A DNA stretch of 64,000 nt from positions 137,501 through 201,500 of the forward strand of contig JAODUO010000625.1 of NCBI GenBank assembly GCA_025642075.2, written 5' to 3'. Position numbers and translations under genes: made by a program. This DNA is from Ridgeia piscesae (Eukaryota; Annelida; Polychaeta; Sabellida; Siboglinidae). The notes beneath the pieces are model-generated. The model searched no databases, was not told where the DNA came from, and was given only the letters and a program-made list of their open reading frames with translations. Each line of letters starts with the position of its first letter. Position 1 is the stretch's first letter. Shown here piece after piece: positions 14,701 to 22,920 of this stretch.

Positions 14701-16776
14701 CTACAGTTCAAGGTGATCAGTCATTTCTCTAAGAGGGCATCCTTGGAATATCCAGGAAGCTCCGTGGTTAATTCTGTGAGATCCTTGAATAACATATAGA
14801 GCTCTTTTAATTCAAGGTGATTGCAGCATTTCTTTGAGGGTGAGCTCTTTGGATTACTCAAGGAGCTCCTTGTTAACTCTGGAAGGTCCTTGAATAACTT
14901 GGAGAGCTCTTAATTATCCAAGACATTTCCTGAACCATCTCATGAGATCTTTGAGTTGATTATATCTTTAAACAACTGTTAAAATAGAATAATGTGTGTT
15001 TTTGAAGATAAATAAATGTAAAGGATAAGATCTGACCATATGTAGTGTTTGTGCACAGATCATGGTGGGCTGTGGCCTTGACCCGTTCCGCTGCACCGTT
15101 GACCACGGGGTGGAGCTGCAGTATAACAAGGACCCCCTGGTGGACGACTGGGAACCAGTGTTCCCGCAGTGTCACATCAACGGCCACGGGGTGGACATGC
15201 AGTGTCGGCCGTACCAGGTGAGACCGGGCAGCGTTTACACGGCCAACTCACACCCTCACTGGACACGGGTCAGTCTCATGCTGCCTCTCAAGGTCTTCTC
15301 AAGGTCAGTTACGCCTCTCTCGCATCTTCTTCTTCTCCATCTTATGTGTTCTTTTCTTTTGACGAGGTCACAACCTTCTGTCATATTTTCTTCCTCTCTC
15401 TCCTTTGCCCCGCCCTTATTGTGATCTCTCTGATGCTTTGTCTTTGCTTGGGTCGATAAATACCCAGAGAATCACAGCAGTTCTAAAAATAATATTAATA
15501 TAGTGATTTATTTTATTTAGTTGCCGCACCAACTATGTGGAGTTCACTTCCTGCCAGTGTTAAATTAGAAGGAAACAATTATAGTTTCATTTCACCGGCA
15601 TCTAAACATATATCTATTTAATGCTGCCTGTCTTAAGGAGCTTCCTAGCACTGTCATCCATTCATCGTCGACTCGTGCATTGTTTACAATAACTAAATTG
15701 CTTAATCTTGGTGTACTGCACTTGATCTTTGAGGATATTGAAGCATAAGAAGTCATTGATATTATTATTTATTCCAATTTATCCTAAGAAATTCTGGGAT
15801 TATGTTTTAATACCAGACAACAGCCAAAGTATTTTAGTGAACACTGCATCTTTTTGAAATATCTACCCATGATGATAGTCTGCCAGTGACACTAATTCTA
15901 CTGTTTTTCACATATGAATCAGTCGTCCATTACACACACATGGTGTGTTTCAGTACGACGAGGTTCCGATGGGTTCAACAGGACCCAAATGACAGCGAAA
16001 TACCGGACTGGGCCATTGACGACATCTACATCGGTGAAGCATGTCCTCAGCAGTGTCAAGGTCGCGGTGACTGCGTCCATGGGAAATGTGTGTGTGACCC
16101 ATCATATGTAGGTGAGTCCGTCTTGTTTTGGTACCTACCCCGTATTTATGGAATTATTGTTTTGTTGTTATCCCAAGTAGGGATTGTTTTAAAAGAGTGC
16201 AGTCCAAAATGTTCAGCATTTAGCTCAAATCAATCATTCATTAATACACGGTGAACAGTTTTGGTGAAGTAAAATGTCAATTAAGTTTCATCATTTTATA
16301 TAAAAGGTTTGACAGCAGGGAAATTCAAAAAAATTGTATTGGACTCACAGAGCAGGGATCTCATTCTAGAAACTCGCATTAGTATGAATGTCTGAATGTC
16401 CCGGTCAATAACAGTAACAGAAAATGGAAGGACCTGGAAAACTGTTTAGTTCTCAATAGCCCAAAACTTCCCAGTCCATGCCACCAGAAGCGGGATATTT
16501 TTGATAGTGGCCTGGTGAAATCTGGTAAATAAACACAAGTTTAAAACATCAGAGGTGGTGCAACTGTAGTAACATGTTACCCTGCAATACCTGCTGATGA
16601 CAAAACCTCCTACACTTAATACTGATCACACTTCTTGCGACCACCACTTACCATTGTGCAATTCAAAATACATTCAAATGCATTTTCTAATAAAAAGAAA
16701 TTAATGTTAAAATGCTTACAATTAAAGTTAAGTAACATATGAAAATAGGATTTTAAGAAACATTTCATGTGTATTA

Positions 16777-16847
<71 letters not shown>

Positions 16848-19054
16848 CAATTTATATCATGAAATATTTTTTAAATCCTATTTTCATATGTTACATAACT
16901 TTCTATGTCACCTTAATTGTAAGCATTTTAACATTAATTTTGCCAACCACTGTTCATTGCAGGAGAAACATGTGAGCCAATCAGATCACAGCTATTGAGT
17001 CACATGACAGATGGCTTTGAGGATGACATATCCCCGGGTAGGTGGGTGCGTGTGTCGGGGGGCAGTGTGGGGTTGGGGTGTGGCGCCCTGCTGCCGCAGG
17101 CTCACGGCAAGAACCTCTACTTCAACGGCTGCGGTCTGAGGCAAGCGGTCACTGCCGAACTGGACCTCACTCGGGCCAGGTCAGTCTCTTGTGATCGTGT
17201 TATTAAAATATACCGTCATGGTCACATAGCGACTTCACATATTGTCATGTGTCATGATGTAAATCTTCAGGATGAGATTCTGTTGTGGGGGCCACCAATT
17301 TCCACATGATATTTGTGGTACCGTTTCGATGAAGATGCATTTAGGTCGTGCATGAATGGGACACATTTCGTCATTTTATAAGTCAAGATGTAATTATTAT
17401 TTTTATTAGGAATATTAATAATAATAATTAGGTAACTTCTATTGTGCCTAATTCCTTAGAAAGCAAACTCAGGGTCTTTTGTCTGGAAAAACTGTGCATT
17501 AGCATTGTGAACTGTTAATGGATGATGCTGGGATCATGATGTTTGTCTAGAGTTGGGTAAAGTGTGTAATGTTGAGCAAAGTGTATTGAGTTCAAAAAGT
17601 GTGTAATTTATGAGTAAAGTGTGTAATGTTGAGGAAAGTATATTACGTTAGAAAAGTGTGTAACTATGAGTAATGTGTGTAATATCAGGTAGTGTGTATT
17701 GTGCAGTAGGGCCTACTGTATATAGTACTGAGTACGAAATGTTTTGTTGAGTAACTGTAATGTTAATTAAGGCATGTTATATTGTGGTGTTTACTTGCAG
17801 TAAAAGGTGTAATGTTGTGTACAGTGTGATAAATGAGGTAAGGTGTGTTATGTTTTGGTGTGGTGTTCTCTTGCAGTAAAGTGTGCAATGTTGCATAGGG
17901 TGTGTAACATGGGGTGTGTATAATGTTGAACAAAGTGTGTAAGGTGTGTAATGTGTGGTAAAATGTGTAATGTTGTGTAAGGTGTGTAATGTTGTGTGTA
18001 AGGTGTATAATAGTGTGTGTAAGGTGTGTAATGTTGTATAAGGTGTGTAATGTTATGTGTGAGGTGTGTAATGTTGTGTAATGTTGTGTGTAAAGTGTGT
18101 AATGTTGTAATGTTGTGTGGAAGGTGTGTAATATTATGTGTAAGGGTGTAATGTTGAGTGTAAGGTGTGTAATGTTGTGTGTAAGGTGTGTAATGTTATG
18201 TGTGATGTGTGTAATGTTGTGTAATGTTGTGTGTAAAGTGTGTAATGTTGTGTAAGGTTGTAATGTTGTGTGTAAGGTGTGTAATATTATGTGTAAGGGT
18301 GTAATGTTGAGTGTAAGGTGTGTAATGTTGAGTGTAAGGTGTGTAATGTTGTGTGTCAAGTGTGTAATGTTGTGTGTCAGGTGTGTAATGTTTTGTAATG
18401 TTGTGTGTCAGGTGTGTAATGGTGTGTGTCAAGTGTGTAATGTTGTGTGTCAGGTGTGTAATGTTGTGTGTCAAGTGTGTAATGGTGTGTGTCAGGTGTG
18501 TAATGCTGTGGTGTGTTTACTTTCAGTAAAGTGATGTTTGTACTGAAGATAGGCAGCGTCACACAGTCAGAGTCTTGTAACATTGACCTCAATGGGGGAT
18601 CGTCCCAGGGAATGGTTTTGCTGCAGTATTCTAAAAACAAGGTAGGCCACAACTAACACAGTTCATTAAGAATATATAATAATAAGCATCTGTAAATTAA
18701 GATCACTTCAGAGAAAGCACAAAATTACTTTACTCCATAACAACTTACCTGGAGGAGCTCCCAGATACCCCTAAGATATCTAACATGTTTTTTTAAAATG
18801 ATTAATTGTGATTGGAAAAAATCTGGTTTTTAATAACTTAATTTTGATCACATGTTATTGGGACATTTCTTCCAGGGGATAGACTGGCACTTGCTGGCCA
18901 CTCACGACCCCCACGAGTTCCTGACCCCCCGCAGGGTGGGGTACGACATCCCTAGGGATGCCCGCACCTACGGCATACAGTTCCGCTGGTGGCAGCCGGA
19001 GCACCGCGGGACAGGGAAGGATCAGTGGGCGATTGACTTTGTCGAGGTCGTCAT
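797..19054 (+). CDS. RELN: Reelin, 3' part of gene (repeats 5 to 8), 19 exons
   Basis: Joined exons give about 1301 codons of a secreted reelin-type extracellular matrix glycoprotein. In vertebrates reelin signals through lipoprotein receptors (ApoER2, VLDLR) in neuronal positioning; the invertebrate role is not shown here. Seen in sequence: four EGF modules (exons 1, 7/8, 11, 16/17), each preceded by a subrepeat A ending in R-F-R-W-[YV]-Q and W-A-[IL]-D-x-[VI]-Y-I-G and followed by a subrepeat B with D-L-D-L and R-W-W-Q-P. Counting back from the C-terminal block [12 protein letters not shown], these are repeats 5 (partial) to 8. All introns are GT-AG except one GC donor after exon 2. Exon 11 has one extra base. 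The 5' end is outside the window. Introns hold SINEs, MITEs and minisatellites. The gene converges on the receptor kinase gene to its right. Confidence 0.95.
1489..1563. repeat. short imperfect inverted repeat
   Basis: TTCGGCTGTCTCT at the left is mirrored by AGAGATAGCCGAA at the right, around a 14-bp palindrome TTCAGTCGACTGAA and CTTCTTC/GAAGAAG pairs. It may be a very small MITE or a relic of one. In a reelin intron. Confidence 0.45.
2227..2386 (+). CDS. RELN: reelin exon 2: subrepeat 5B, with a GC donor
   Basis: The acceptor is gttgcag. The exon reads [41 protein letters not shown]. To stay in frame with exon 3 it must end at AG before GCAAGT, a minor-class GC-AG donor with an otherwise ideal consensus. 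The only nearby GT (gcaa/gtaaaa) would break the frame. Confidence 0.88.
2788..3060. repeat. (CCTT)n then (CCGT)n tetranucleotide arrays
   Basis: About 36 copies of CCTT switch abruptly near 2932 to about 31 copies of CCGT, a single-base change of the unit. Just upstream of reelin exon 3, so it extends the pyrimidine-rich zone before the acceptor. Confidence 0.95.
3127..3388 (+). CDS. RELN: reelin exon 3: rest of subrepeat 5B
   Basis: It follows a long tetranucleotide array and the acceptor cttcatttcag. It reads [50 protein letters not shown]: the B-subrepeat core of reelin. The donor is GTGAAT at the end of WAIDQ. Confidence 0.94.
3389..4341 (+). other. reelin intron 3, with a LINE 3'-tail relic at 4090-4170
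   Basis: No coding signal after the donor at 3389. At 4090-4170 an (ATA)n run is followed by CTTATATAGCGCCCCATCC and GGGGCACATTACAA, the short 3'-end hairpin module also seen at 17400, 22160 and 61440, all in minus orientation. Otherwise AT-rich and featureless. Confidence 0.6.
4342..4483 (+). CDS. RELN: reelin exon 4: start of subrepeat 6A
   Basis: The acceptor is ttactcag and the donor GTACAT. It reads [10 protein letters not shown], then [17 protein letters not shown] and [11 protein letters not shown], the linker and first strand of the next A subrepeat (repeat 6). It splits a glycine codon with exon 5. Confidence 0.92.
4600..4905. repeat. two diverged direct copies of a roughly 45-bp segment
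   Basis: GGCTAAACAGTGCTGCCACC at 4602 and a closely similar segment at 4857 (GGCTAAAATGTGCTGCCACC), each followed by CTCA...CCTGGGT-ATC. Their spacing is about 255 bp in reelin intron 4. Probably relics of a dispersed repeat. Confidence 0.4.
5074..5181 (+). CDS. RELN: reelin exon 5: subrepeat 6A
   Basis: A short exon between gtggcag and GTAGGT. It reads [37 protein letters not shown], the beta-strand pair with the conserved LQF-x-L-x-x-GC pattern. Confidence 0.92.
5268..5560 (+). mobile_element. tRNA-derived SINE, plus orientation
   Basis: The head resembles a tRNA: GTGTAGTGACTAGAGCTTTG near the 5' end and a box-B-like GGGTTCAAATC at about 5322. The body (CCTGGACAAGTTTGTTCACTC, CATGGCTGGATGCCTCTCAG) matches the reverse complement of 12190-12512, defining a family. 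Confidence 0.65.
6343..6511 (+). CDS. RELN: reelin exon 6: subrepeat 6A
   Basis: The acceptor is cctgtgcag and the donor GTGACT. It reads [39 protein letters not shown]. The H-L-E-Y-S...T-W pattern is the Asp-box-like (BNR) strand of reelin A subrepeats. Confidence 0.93.
6785..7943. repeat. 28-bp minisatellite ending at the acceptor of reelin exon 7
   Basis: About 41 copies of GTCATCCCAGTCCTTCCTGT+CACCAGAC (28 bp, some 27). Each unit has a pyrimidine-rich CCTTCCTGTCACCAG resembling a 3' splice site; the last unit (CCTGCCTGTCACAG) is the real acceptor. The unit has no stop in any plus-strand frame, which creates long spurious ORFs. Confidence 0.95.
7944..8084 (+). CDS. RELN: reelin exon 7: end of subrepeat 6A and first half of EGF
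   Basis: It lies directly after the last unit of a 28-bp minisatellite; the array's final CAG is the acceptor. It reads [42 protein letters not shown]. The EGF is split with exon 8 (donor GTACGT). Base composition is clearly GC-richer than the flanking introns. Confidence 0.92.
8295..8864. repeat. 35-bp minisatellite spanning the acceptor of reelin exon 8
   Basis: About 16 diverged copies of GATGTGGTTGTAGTTGTGGT+CTGAGCCCTAATGTT. The TTGTAG/TTGTG inside each unit equals the true acceptor and first five bases of exon 8, where the last copy ends. Confidence 0.92.
8860..9037 (+). CDS. RELN: reelin exon 8: second half of EGF and start of subrepeat 6B
   Basis: The acceptor ttgtag is the last of a series of near-identical copies in a 35-bp minisatellite. 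It reads [51 protein letters not shown]. The donor is GTAAGT. Confidence 0.92.
9318..9500. repeat. (TA)n microsatellite
   Basis: Long TA dinucleotide tracts interrupted by ACATGTT and TTTTATTTTA, in reelin intron 8. Nothing else is visible in that intron. Confidence 0.95.
9908..10101 (+). CDS. RELN: reelin exon 9: subrepeat 6B
   Basis: The acceptor is gtccctgcag and the donor GTAAAC. It reads [48 protein letters not shown]. The DLDLRDA and STNGG-x-x-W signatures are typical of B subrepeats. Confidence 0.94.
10507..11046 (+). CDS. RELN: reelin exon 10: end of 6B and most of subrepeat 7A
   Basis: The longest exon here (540 nt), with no internal intron between 6B and 7A. It reads [29 protein letters not shown], then linker [10 protein letters not shown], then 7A strands [28 protein letters not shown], ending GAVVSR. 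The acceptor is cttgctgcag and the donor GTAGGC. Confidence 0.94.
11520..11705. repeat. (CA)n microsatellite
   Basis: CA tracts with AAAACACAAAACAC interruptions, about 100 bp before reelin exon 11; this explains the weak polypyrimidine tract of that exon. Confidence 0.95.
11807..12006 (+). CDS. RELN: reelin exon 11: end of 7A and EGF, with a +1 frame break
   Basis: It reads [49 protein letters not shown], a good A-subrepeat end plus EGF. The only usable acceptor (cgtgtcag) enters in a frame that misses RWYQ by one base: the start reads RTLHI where RTxRF-RW is expected, so one extra base lies near 11814-11821. The polypyrimidine tract is also poor. Either a consensus error or a real lesion; the downstream phase (GTATAT donor after AAG) is normal. 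Confidence 0.85.
12190..12512 (-). mobile_element. tRNA-derived SINE, minus orientation
   Basis: Read on the minus strand: tRNA-like head with GACCCGGGTTCAAATCGTG (box-B-like), body shared with the copy at 5268-5560 (CTTGGGCAAGTTTTTTCACTC, ATGGCTGGATGCTTCCCAGA), and a 3' end GTGCTTTGAGCAATCTGCAC that resembles the LINE 3' modules here. This suggests LINE-assisted mobilisation. Confidence 0.68.
12944..13119 (+). CDS. RELN: reelin exon 12: start of subrepeat 7B
   Basis: The acceptor is tttcaccag and the donor GTATGG. It reads [54 protein letters not shown]. The exon begins in phase 0 after exon 11. Confidence 0.94.
13120..13674 (+). other. reelin intron 12, no feature seen
   Basis: AT-rich sequence without ORF, repeat or recognisable element between donor GTATGG and acceptor ttctggtcag. 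Confidence 0.6.
13675..13781 (+). CDS. RELN: reelin exon 13: subrepeat 7B
   Basis: The acceptor is ttctggtcag and the donor GTGAGT. It reads [20 protein letters not shown] and [11 protein letters not shown], the B-subrepeat strand leading to the Asp-box-like turn, which continues as ITWHTM in exon 14. Confidence 0.93.
14321..14712 (+). CDS. RELN: reelin exon 14: end of 7B and start of subrepeat 8A
   Basis: The acceptor is tgtcccgcag and the donor GTGATC. It reads [73 protein letters not shown]. The INPS-x-L...FD linker matches the 7B/8A junction of vertebrate reelin. Confidence 0.94.
15059..15302 (+). CDS. RELN: reelin exon 15: subrepeat 8A
   Basis: The acceptor is tgtgcacag and the donor GTCAGT. 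It reads [32 protein letters not shown], then a cysteine-containing loop and [16 protein letters not shown]. The LQYNKD...W pattern is specific to repeat 8A. Confidence 0.93.
15515..15640 (+). mobile_element. CR1/Jockey-like LINE relic (end of ORF2)
   Basis: A plus-strand fragment reads [18 protein letters not shown] and, after one frameshift, [16 protein letters not shown]. This matches the C-terminal end of the LINE ORF at 22306-22920 (AAPTLWNSLPVSVKSEGN, YLFNAA). An old, broken copy in reelin intron 15. Confidence 0.75.
15954..16111 (+). CDS. RELN: reelin exon 16: end of 8A and first part of EGF
   Basis: The acceptor is gtgtttcag and the donor GTGAGT. It reads [51 protein letters not shown]. 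The EGF continues in exon 17. Confidence 0.94.
16698..16941. mobile_element. palindromic MITE with (TA)n loop
   Basis: Arms of about 75-100 bp are inverted copies (AATTAATGTTAAAATGCTTA... CATATGAAAATAGGATTT) around a (TA)n centre at 16782-16844. The right arm ends about 21 bp before reelin exon 17, so the branch-point region of this intron probably lies in the element. Confidence 0.8.
16963..17179 (+). CDS. RELN: reelin exon 17: end of EGF and start of subrepeat 8B
   Basis: The acceptor ttcattgcag lies only 21 bp after a hairpin MITE. It reads [64 protein letters not shown]. The [10 protein letters not shown] block is characteristic of repeat 8B. The donor is GTCAGT. Confidence 0.94.
17395..17475 (-). 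mobile_element. LINE 3'-tail relic
   Basis: An (ATA)n run followed by AACTTCTATTGTGCCTAATT and AAAGCAAACTCAGGGTC, aligning with AACTTCTTATGCGCCAATAT and AAATCAAGCTCAGTGGCGC at the 3' end of the LINE at 22160. Confidence 0.5.
17560..18520. repeat. degenerate minisatellite echoing the start of reelin exon 18
   Basis: Variants of GTGTAATGTTGTGTGTAAG (about 19-22 bp). Copies near 17790 and 17870 still carry a splice-site-like form (ttgcagTAAAGTG), matching the real acceptor and exon start cagTAAAGTGATG at 18524. The array therefore probably arose from that junction. Confidence 0.88.
18527..18641 (+). CDS. RELN: reelin exon 18: subrepeat 8B
   Basis: It follows a degenerate minisatellite whose units echo the first bases of this exon. 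The acceptor is tttactttcag and the donor GTAGGC. It reads [30 protein letters not shown], matching the penultimate strands of reelin. Confidence 0.93.
18876..19054 (+). CDS. RELN: reelin exon 19: end of subrepeat 8B, near the C-terminus
   Basis: The acceptor is tttcttccag. It reads [44 protein letters not shown]. The exon ends at AT before GTAAGT. If unspliced, the reading continues ATG TAA, giving a stop right after EVVM (19053-19058). Vertebrate reelin adds a short basic tail from further exons after this point; whether this gene does is unclear. Confidence 0.9.
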
Positions 19055-19179
19055 GTAAGTCAATCACTTTCCTAAACTCTTCTTCCCCTTGGTTCCTTGT
19101 GGAGTGGGAGTTGTACCACATGATCCATTTCACTCTCTCAATTATGTCTCCAGCTATTCAAATCCTCTGCAGTTTTCTC

Positions 19180-20088
19180 CTTACACCTGTCCTTCCTTCT
19201 CCTTACACCTGTCCTTTCCTCTCCTTACACCTGTCCTTCCCTTTCCTTACAACTGTCCTTCCCTCTCCTTAAACTTGTCCTTCCTTCTCCTTACACCTGT
19301 CCTTGCTTCACCTTACACCTGTCCTTCACTCACCTTACACCTGTCCTTCACTCACCTTACACCTGTCCTTCCCTCACCTTACTCCTGTCCTCCCCTCACC
19401 TTACACCCATCCATCCCTCACCTTACACTTGTCCTCCCTTCACTTTACACCTGTCCTTCTCTCACCTTACACCTGTCCTTCCCTCACCTTACACCTGTCC
19501 TCCCCTCACCTTACACCTGTCCTTCCCTCACCTTACACCTGTCCTCCCCTCACCTTACACCTGTCCTCCCCTCACTTTACACCCATCTTTCCCTCACCTT
19601 ACACCCATTTTCCCATCACCTTGCACCTGTCCTTCCCTCACCTTACACCTGTCCTTCCCTCACCTTACACCTGTCCTTCCCTCACCTTACACCTGTCCTT
19701 CCCTCACCTTACACCTGTCCTTCCCTCACCTTACACCTGTCCTTCCCTCACCTTACACCTGTCCTTCCCTCACCTTACACCTGTCCTTCCCTCGCCTTAC
19801 ACGCGTCCTTCCCTCACCTTACACCTAACCTTCCCTCACCTTACACCTGTCCTCCCATCACCTTACACCTGTCCTCCCCTCACCTTACACTTGTCCTTCC
19901 CTCTCCTTACACCTGTCCTTCCCTCACCTTACACCTGTCCTTCTCTCACCTTACACCTGTCCTTCCCTCACCTTTCACCTGTCCTCCCCTCACCTTACAC
20001 CTGTCCTTCCCTCACCTTACACCTGTCCTCCCCTCACCTTACGCCTGTCCTCCCCTCACCTTACACCTGTCCTTCCCTCACCTTCCAG
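19180..20088. repeat. 22-bp pyrimidine-rich minisatellite
   Basis: About 41 copies of CCTTCCCTCACCTTACACCT+GT downstream of the last clear reelin exon. Open in several frames, giving a spurious 385-codon ORF. The final copy reads CCTTCCCTCACCTTCCAG, acceptor-like. Confidence 0.95.
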
Positions 20089-20143
20089 GGTCCTTCTTTC
20101 TCCCTGCTCAGCCTCCATGTCAGTCTCCCTCTTCTGTCTCTAA
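20089..20143 (+). CDS. candidate terminal reelin exon (weak)
   Basis: A strong polypyrimidine tract ending ccttccag closes the 22-bp array. Joined in phase to exon 19 it reads VLLSPCSASMSVSLFCL and stop. This does not resemble the basic tail of vertebrate reelin, so it may be chance; the alternative is termination at 19058. A possible AATAAA lies at 20679-20684. Confidence 0.2.
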
Positions 20144-20179
20144 CACTGTCAACCATCCTCCCAAGCCAGGGGTTGTTGC

Positions 20180-20558
20180 ACTACTCTACACACCCCTGGC
20201 CAGTCGTCTCTGTAAAGCTGGGGAGCTAAAAACTATACAATTATAGCAATTGACTTCGCCAGTTACTACTGCATTAGCCGTGGGAACAGCACAAATACCC
20301 ACCCCAATTTAAAGCGAGTACACGATTGGTGGGAATCTCAATATAATGACCCATTCATGTCCTAAACATTGCATGTAACACAAGCAGCGTGTGCCTGAAA
20401 TCAACCAAAATATATCACATGACTGCAGGCCAGCCACACTTCTCGTGGGCGATATCACTGGCTGTCGTTAAAAGAGGAATTTTAGAAAGTGACATGTCAG
20501 TGGTAGAAAAGAGCTGGTACCAACTGACTGTCAGTCAGCCACAGTGACCCCTGGTGTA
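20180..20558 (+). repeat. dispersed repeat, copy A
   Basis: About 380 bp sharing many blocks with 55860-56209 in the same orientation: CCTGGCC-GTC/ATC, GTAAAGCTGGGGA, CAATATAATGACCCATTCA, CCTAAACATTGCATGTAACA, AGCCACAGTGACCCCTGGTG. ACCCCTGG occurs near both ends of both copies. No ORF; class unknown. Confidence 0.8.
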
Positions 20559-20559
20559 T

Positions 20560-22155
20560 GACAATTATATTGATTGTCGGCGCATATCATAGAAATATGC
20601 AGTTTTCATAAATTTCTAAAACAGTTGTGGTGAAGATCCATGTTACGTTTCTGTATCTGCGAAGTTTGCATTAGTGAAAATAAACAGTATAAAAACTTGG
20701 CACATACTTCACACATACAATTATTAACCATTGAGTGATAGTTGTTAATTGTTTAAACAACCTTTATGTAGCAGTCTGGCTAGACCTCACAGTGGCGTAC
20801 GCCCACAGGTATGTGGTTGGTGGGGCCAGAACACAGTACTGGTACACAAAAATACGACATCTGACTTCTATAATAAAATGCATAATTTAGACTCAAAATG
20901 GCTGAGAGATGACAACATCATGTTAATAGGTAAGACAGTAGGTAACAGGGACACAAATTGAGGTCAATATAACCATGACATACTGATTAGACTTAACTGG
21001 AGAATCAGCAGGATCTATGTATTAGACATGCAGGAAATTTGTTCTGTTCCGTAAAGGTTTGGGGTTCTGTTAAGTAACGATACAAGATTTAACATGCTGG
21101 TTGGGACCAGTAGGTAATGTGGATATCTATTTCAGTTCAGTTAATATAGCTTAGTATATTACCAGAGATAGATTGGAGCCATCTAGAAGCTAACATAACC
21201 CAAGACCTTGTGGCCAAACAGAATTTCTTTCAAGGTAAAATCCAGCAGAATAGGCTTAACGTATGACAATTCAGTGTGGCAACCAAGACAGTATATAACA
21301 TGGACATGTACCTGTATTGTGTTCTCACCTATATGTGGACAATAAAGGTTCATTGTTTCAGGACGAGACAAGACCAGATGCTGAGGACAGAGAACCGGTA
21401 TCGGGCATATCACAGACGCGGTTTTATTCCAAATCGCCGCTTACCTTGACCTTGACCTAATAAGACTCTAATTAAGGAATGTACATGGGATGTTTATAGT
21501 AATTGTGAAGACAGGAGACTATTGCACATGTCGTGAAAAGTGTCAGACTAATAGGTAATGAATATTAATTATCGTGATTACTGATTAAATATATTATAGT
21601 TAGATACCAGAAATATGGCAGTTGGATGAAATTGTTCGTATTTGACATGACATGAACTACAGATATGACTGTTTCATGTATTTTATACAGAGACGTATTA
21701 AAATGAGTTAATGAAACACAAAAGACCTATCCAAAGCATGGTTTCAAAACAAAAGTTGCATGTATGATTGATAATATTTGGACAAATCTTGTTTGATCTA
21801 CTTATGAGTTATGGGTGCCACATCAGTTTAATTACCGGGTTTGCATGGGTTGGTGGCAGGAAGGTACAACTCTGCCAGGGTGCTAGAGGCTACACATTGG
21901 TCCTGATTTTATAACACATATGTCATGTAAATCGTTCTCACACAAGTATCAGTTTCAAATACAAACATAATATTATATCAGTCAATGAGTAAATATTTTG
22001 AAATATTATGAAATGCTGCAGATATTTTTTATGTAGGTGTACACAATTAGTAGTCTGGTAGCTGGCAAAACTCAATCATATTAACCAATGAAAACGAAAT
22101 AGATTTTAAATTGACATATATAATTTAAGGTCAAAAATATGGAATGAGTGGAGGC
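20560..22155. other. intergenic, no gene seen
   Basis: AT-rich sequence between the convergent genes. Only a possible AATAAA at 20679-20684 for the reelin transcript; short ORFs have no recognisable content. Confidence 0.6.
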
Positions 22156-22920
22156 AATAATAATAATAATAATAATAATAACTTCTTATGCGCCAATATC
22201 CTCGAAAATCAAGCTCAGTGGCGCGACAAAAACAAGGGGTTAAGCAATTGCGTAAACGTAGAACAGTGCGTGAGTCGTTGATGGATGGACGAAGGTTCTA
22301 GGAAGCTAAGGAGGATAGGCAGCATTAAAGAGATATGTTTTTAGACGTCGGCGGAAGGAAACTATATTACCTTCCGACTTGACACTGACAGGAAGCGAAT
22401 TCCACAGAGTTGGTGCAGCAACCGAGAAAGCTCGGGTCCCAGCTTTCGTCTTAACCCGAGGAATGTAAAGTGGGTTACTACTGGTTGAGCGTAGCTCTCT
22501 GGAATTCCTTGCTGGAGTTAGCATTGAGTTTAGATATGTTGGTTGTTTAGATGCGAGTGCTTGATAGGATATTGTGCAAATCTTGAAAATAATGCGATAA
22601 TGCACAGGGAGCCAGTGCAATGATTTTAGAAGCGGCACCGAGCTAGAAAAACGAGGAGAACGGGTAACTACCCTTGCCAAGCAGTTCTGGACACGTTGAA
22701 GTCTTGCAATATCCTTGTTCGCAGTATTGTAAAGGAGGGAATTGCAGTAGTCAAGTCTGCTGCTTACTAGAGCTGTCGCGATGGTTTTAGCAACAGAAAG
22801 TGATAAAAATCTGCGAATACGACGAAGATCACGGATATGGTAGAAACAGCAATGGCATGTTTTTGATATGTGCTGTTTGAAATTGAAGCTTTCGTCAAAG
22901 TAATAGTAATTATTGATCAA
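22156..22920 (-). mobile_element. 5'-truncated non-LTR retrotransposon (CR1/Jockey-like LINE)
   Basis: Minus strand ORF 22306-22920 (204 codons) is the C-terminal part of a reverse transcriptase polyprotein: SRLDYCNSLLYNTANKDIAR, LQRVQNCLARVVTRSPRF, SLHWLPVHYRIIFKICTISY, APTLWNSLP, YLFNAAYPP. The catalytic RT core is missing (5' truncation). A 3' UTR of about 150 bp with a GCGCC hairpin module is followed by an (ATT)n tail (22161-22181 on the plus strand as AAT repeats). The ORF is intact, so the insertion may be fairly recent. Confidence 0.92.

Noticed and set aside
19089..20246. 385-codon ORF rich in PSLTLHLSF
   Set aside because: A 22-bp minisatellite without stops; periodic and non-coding.
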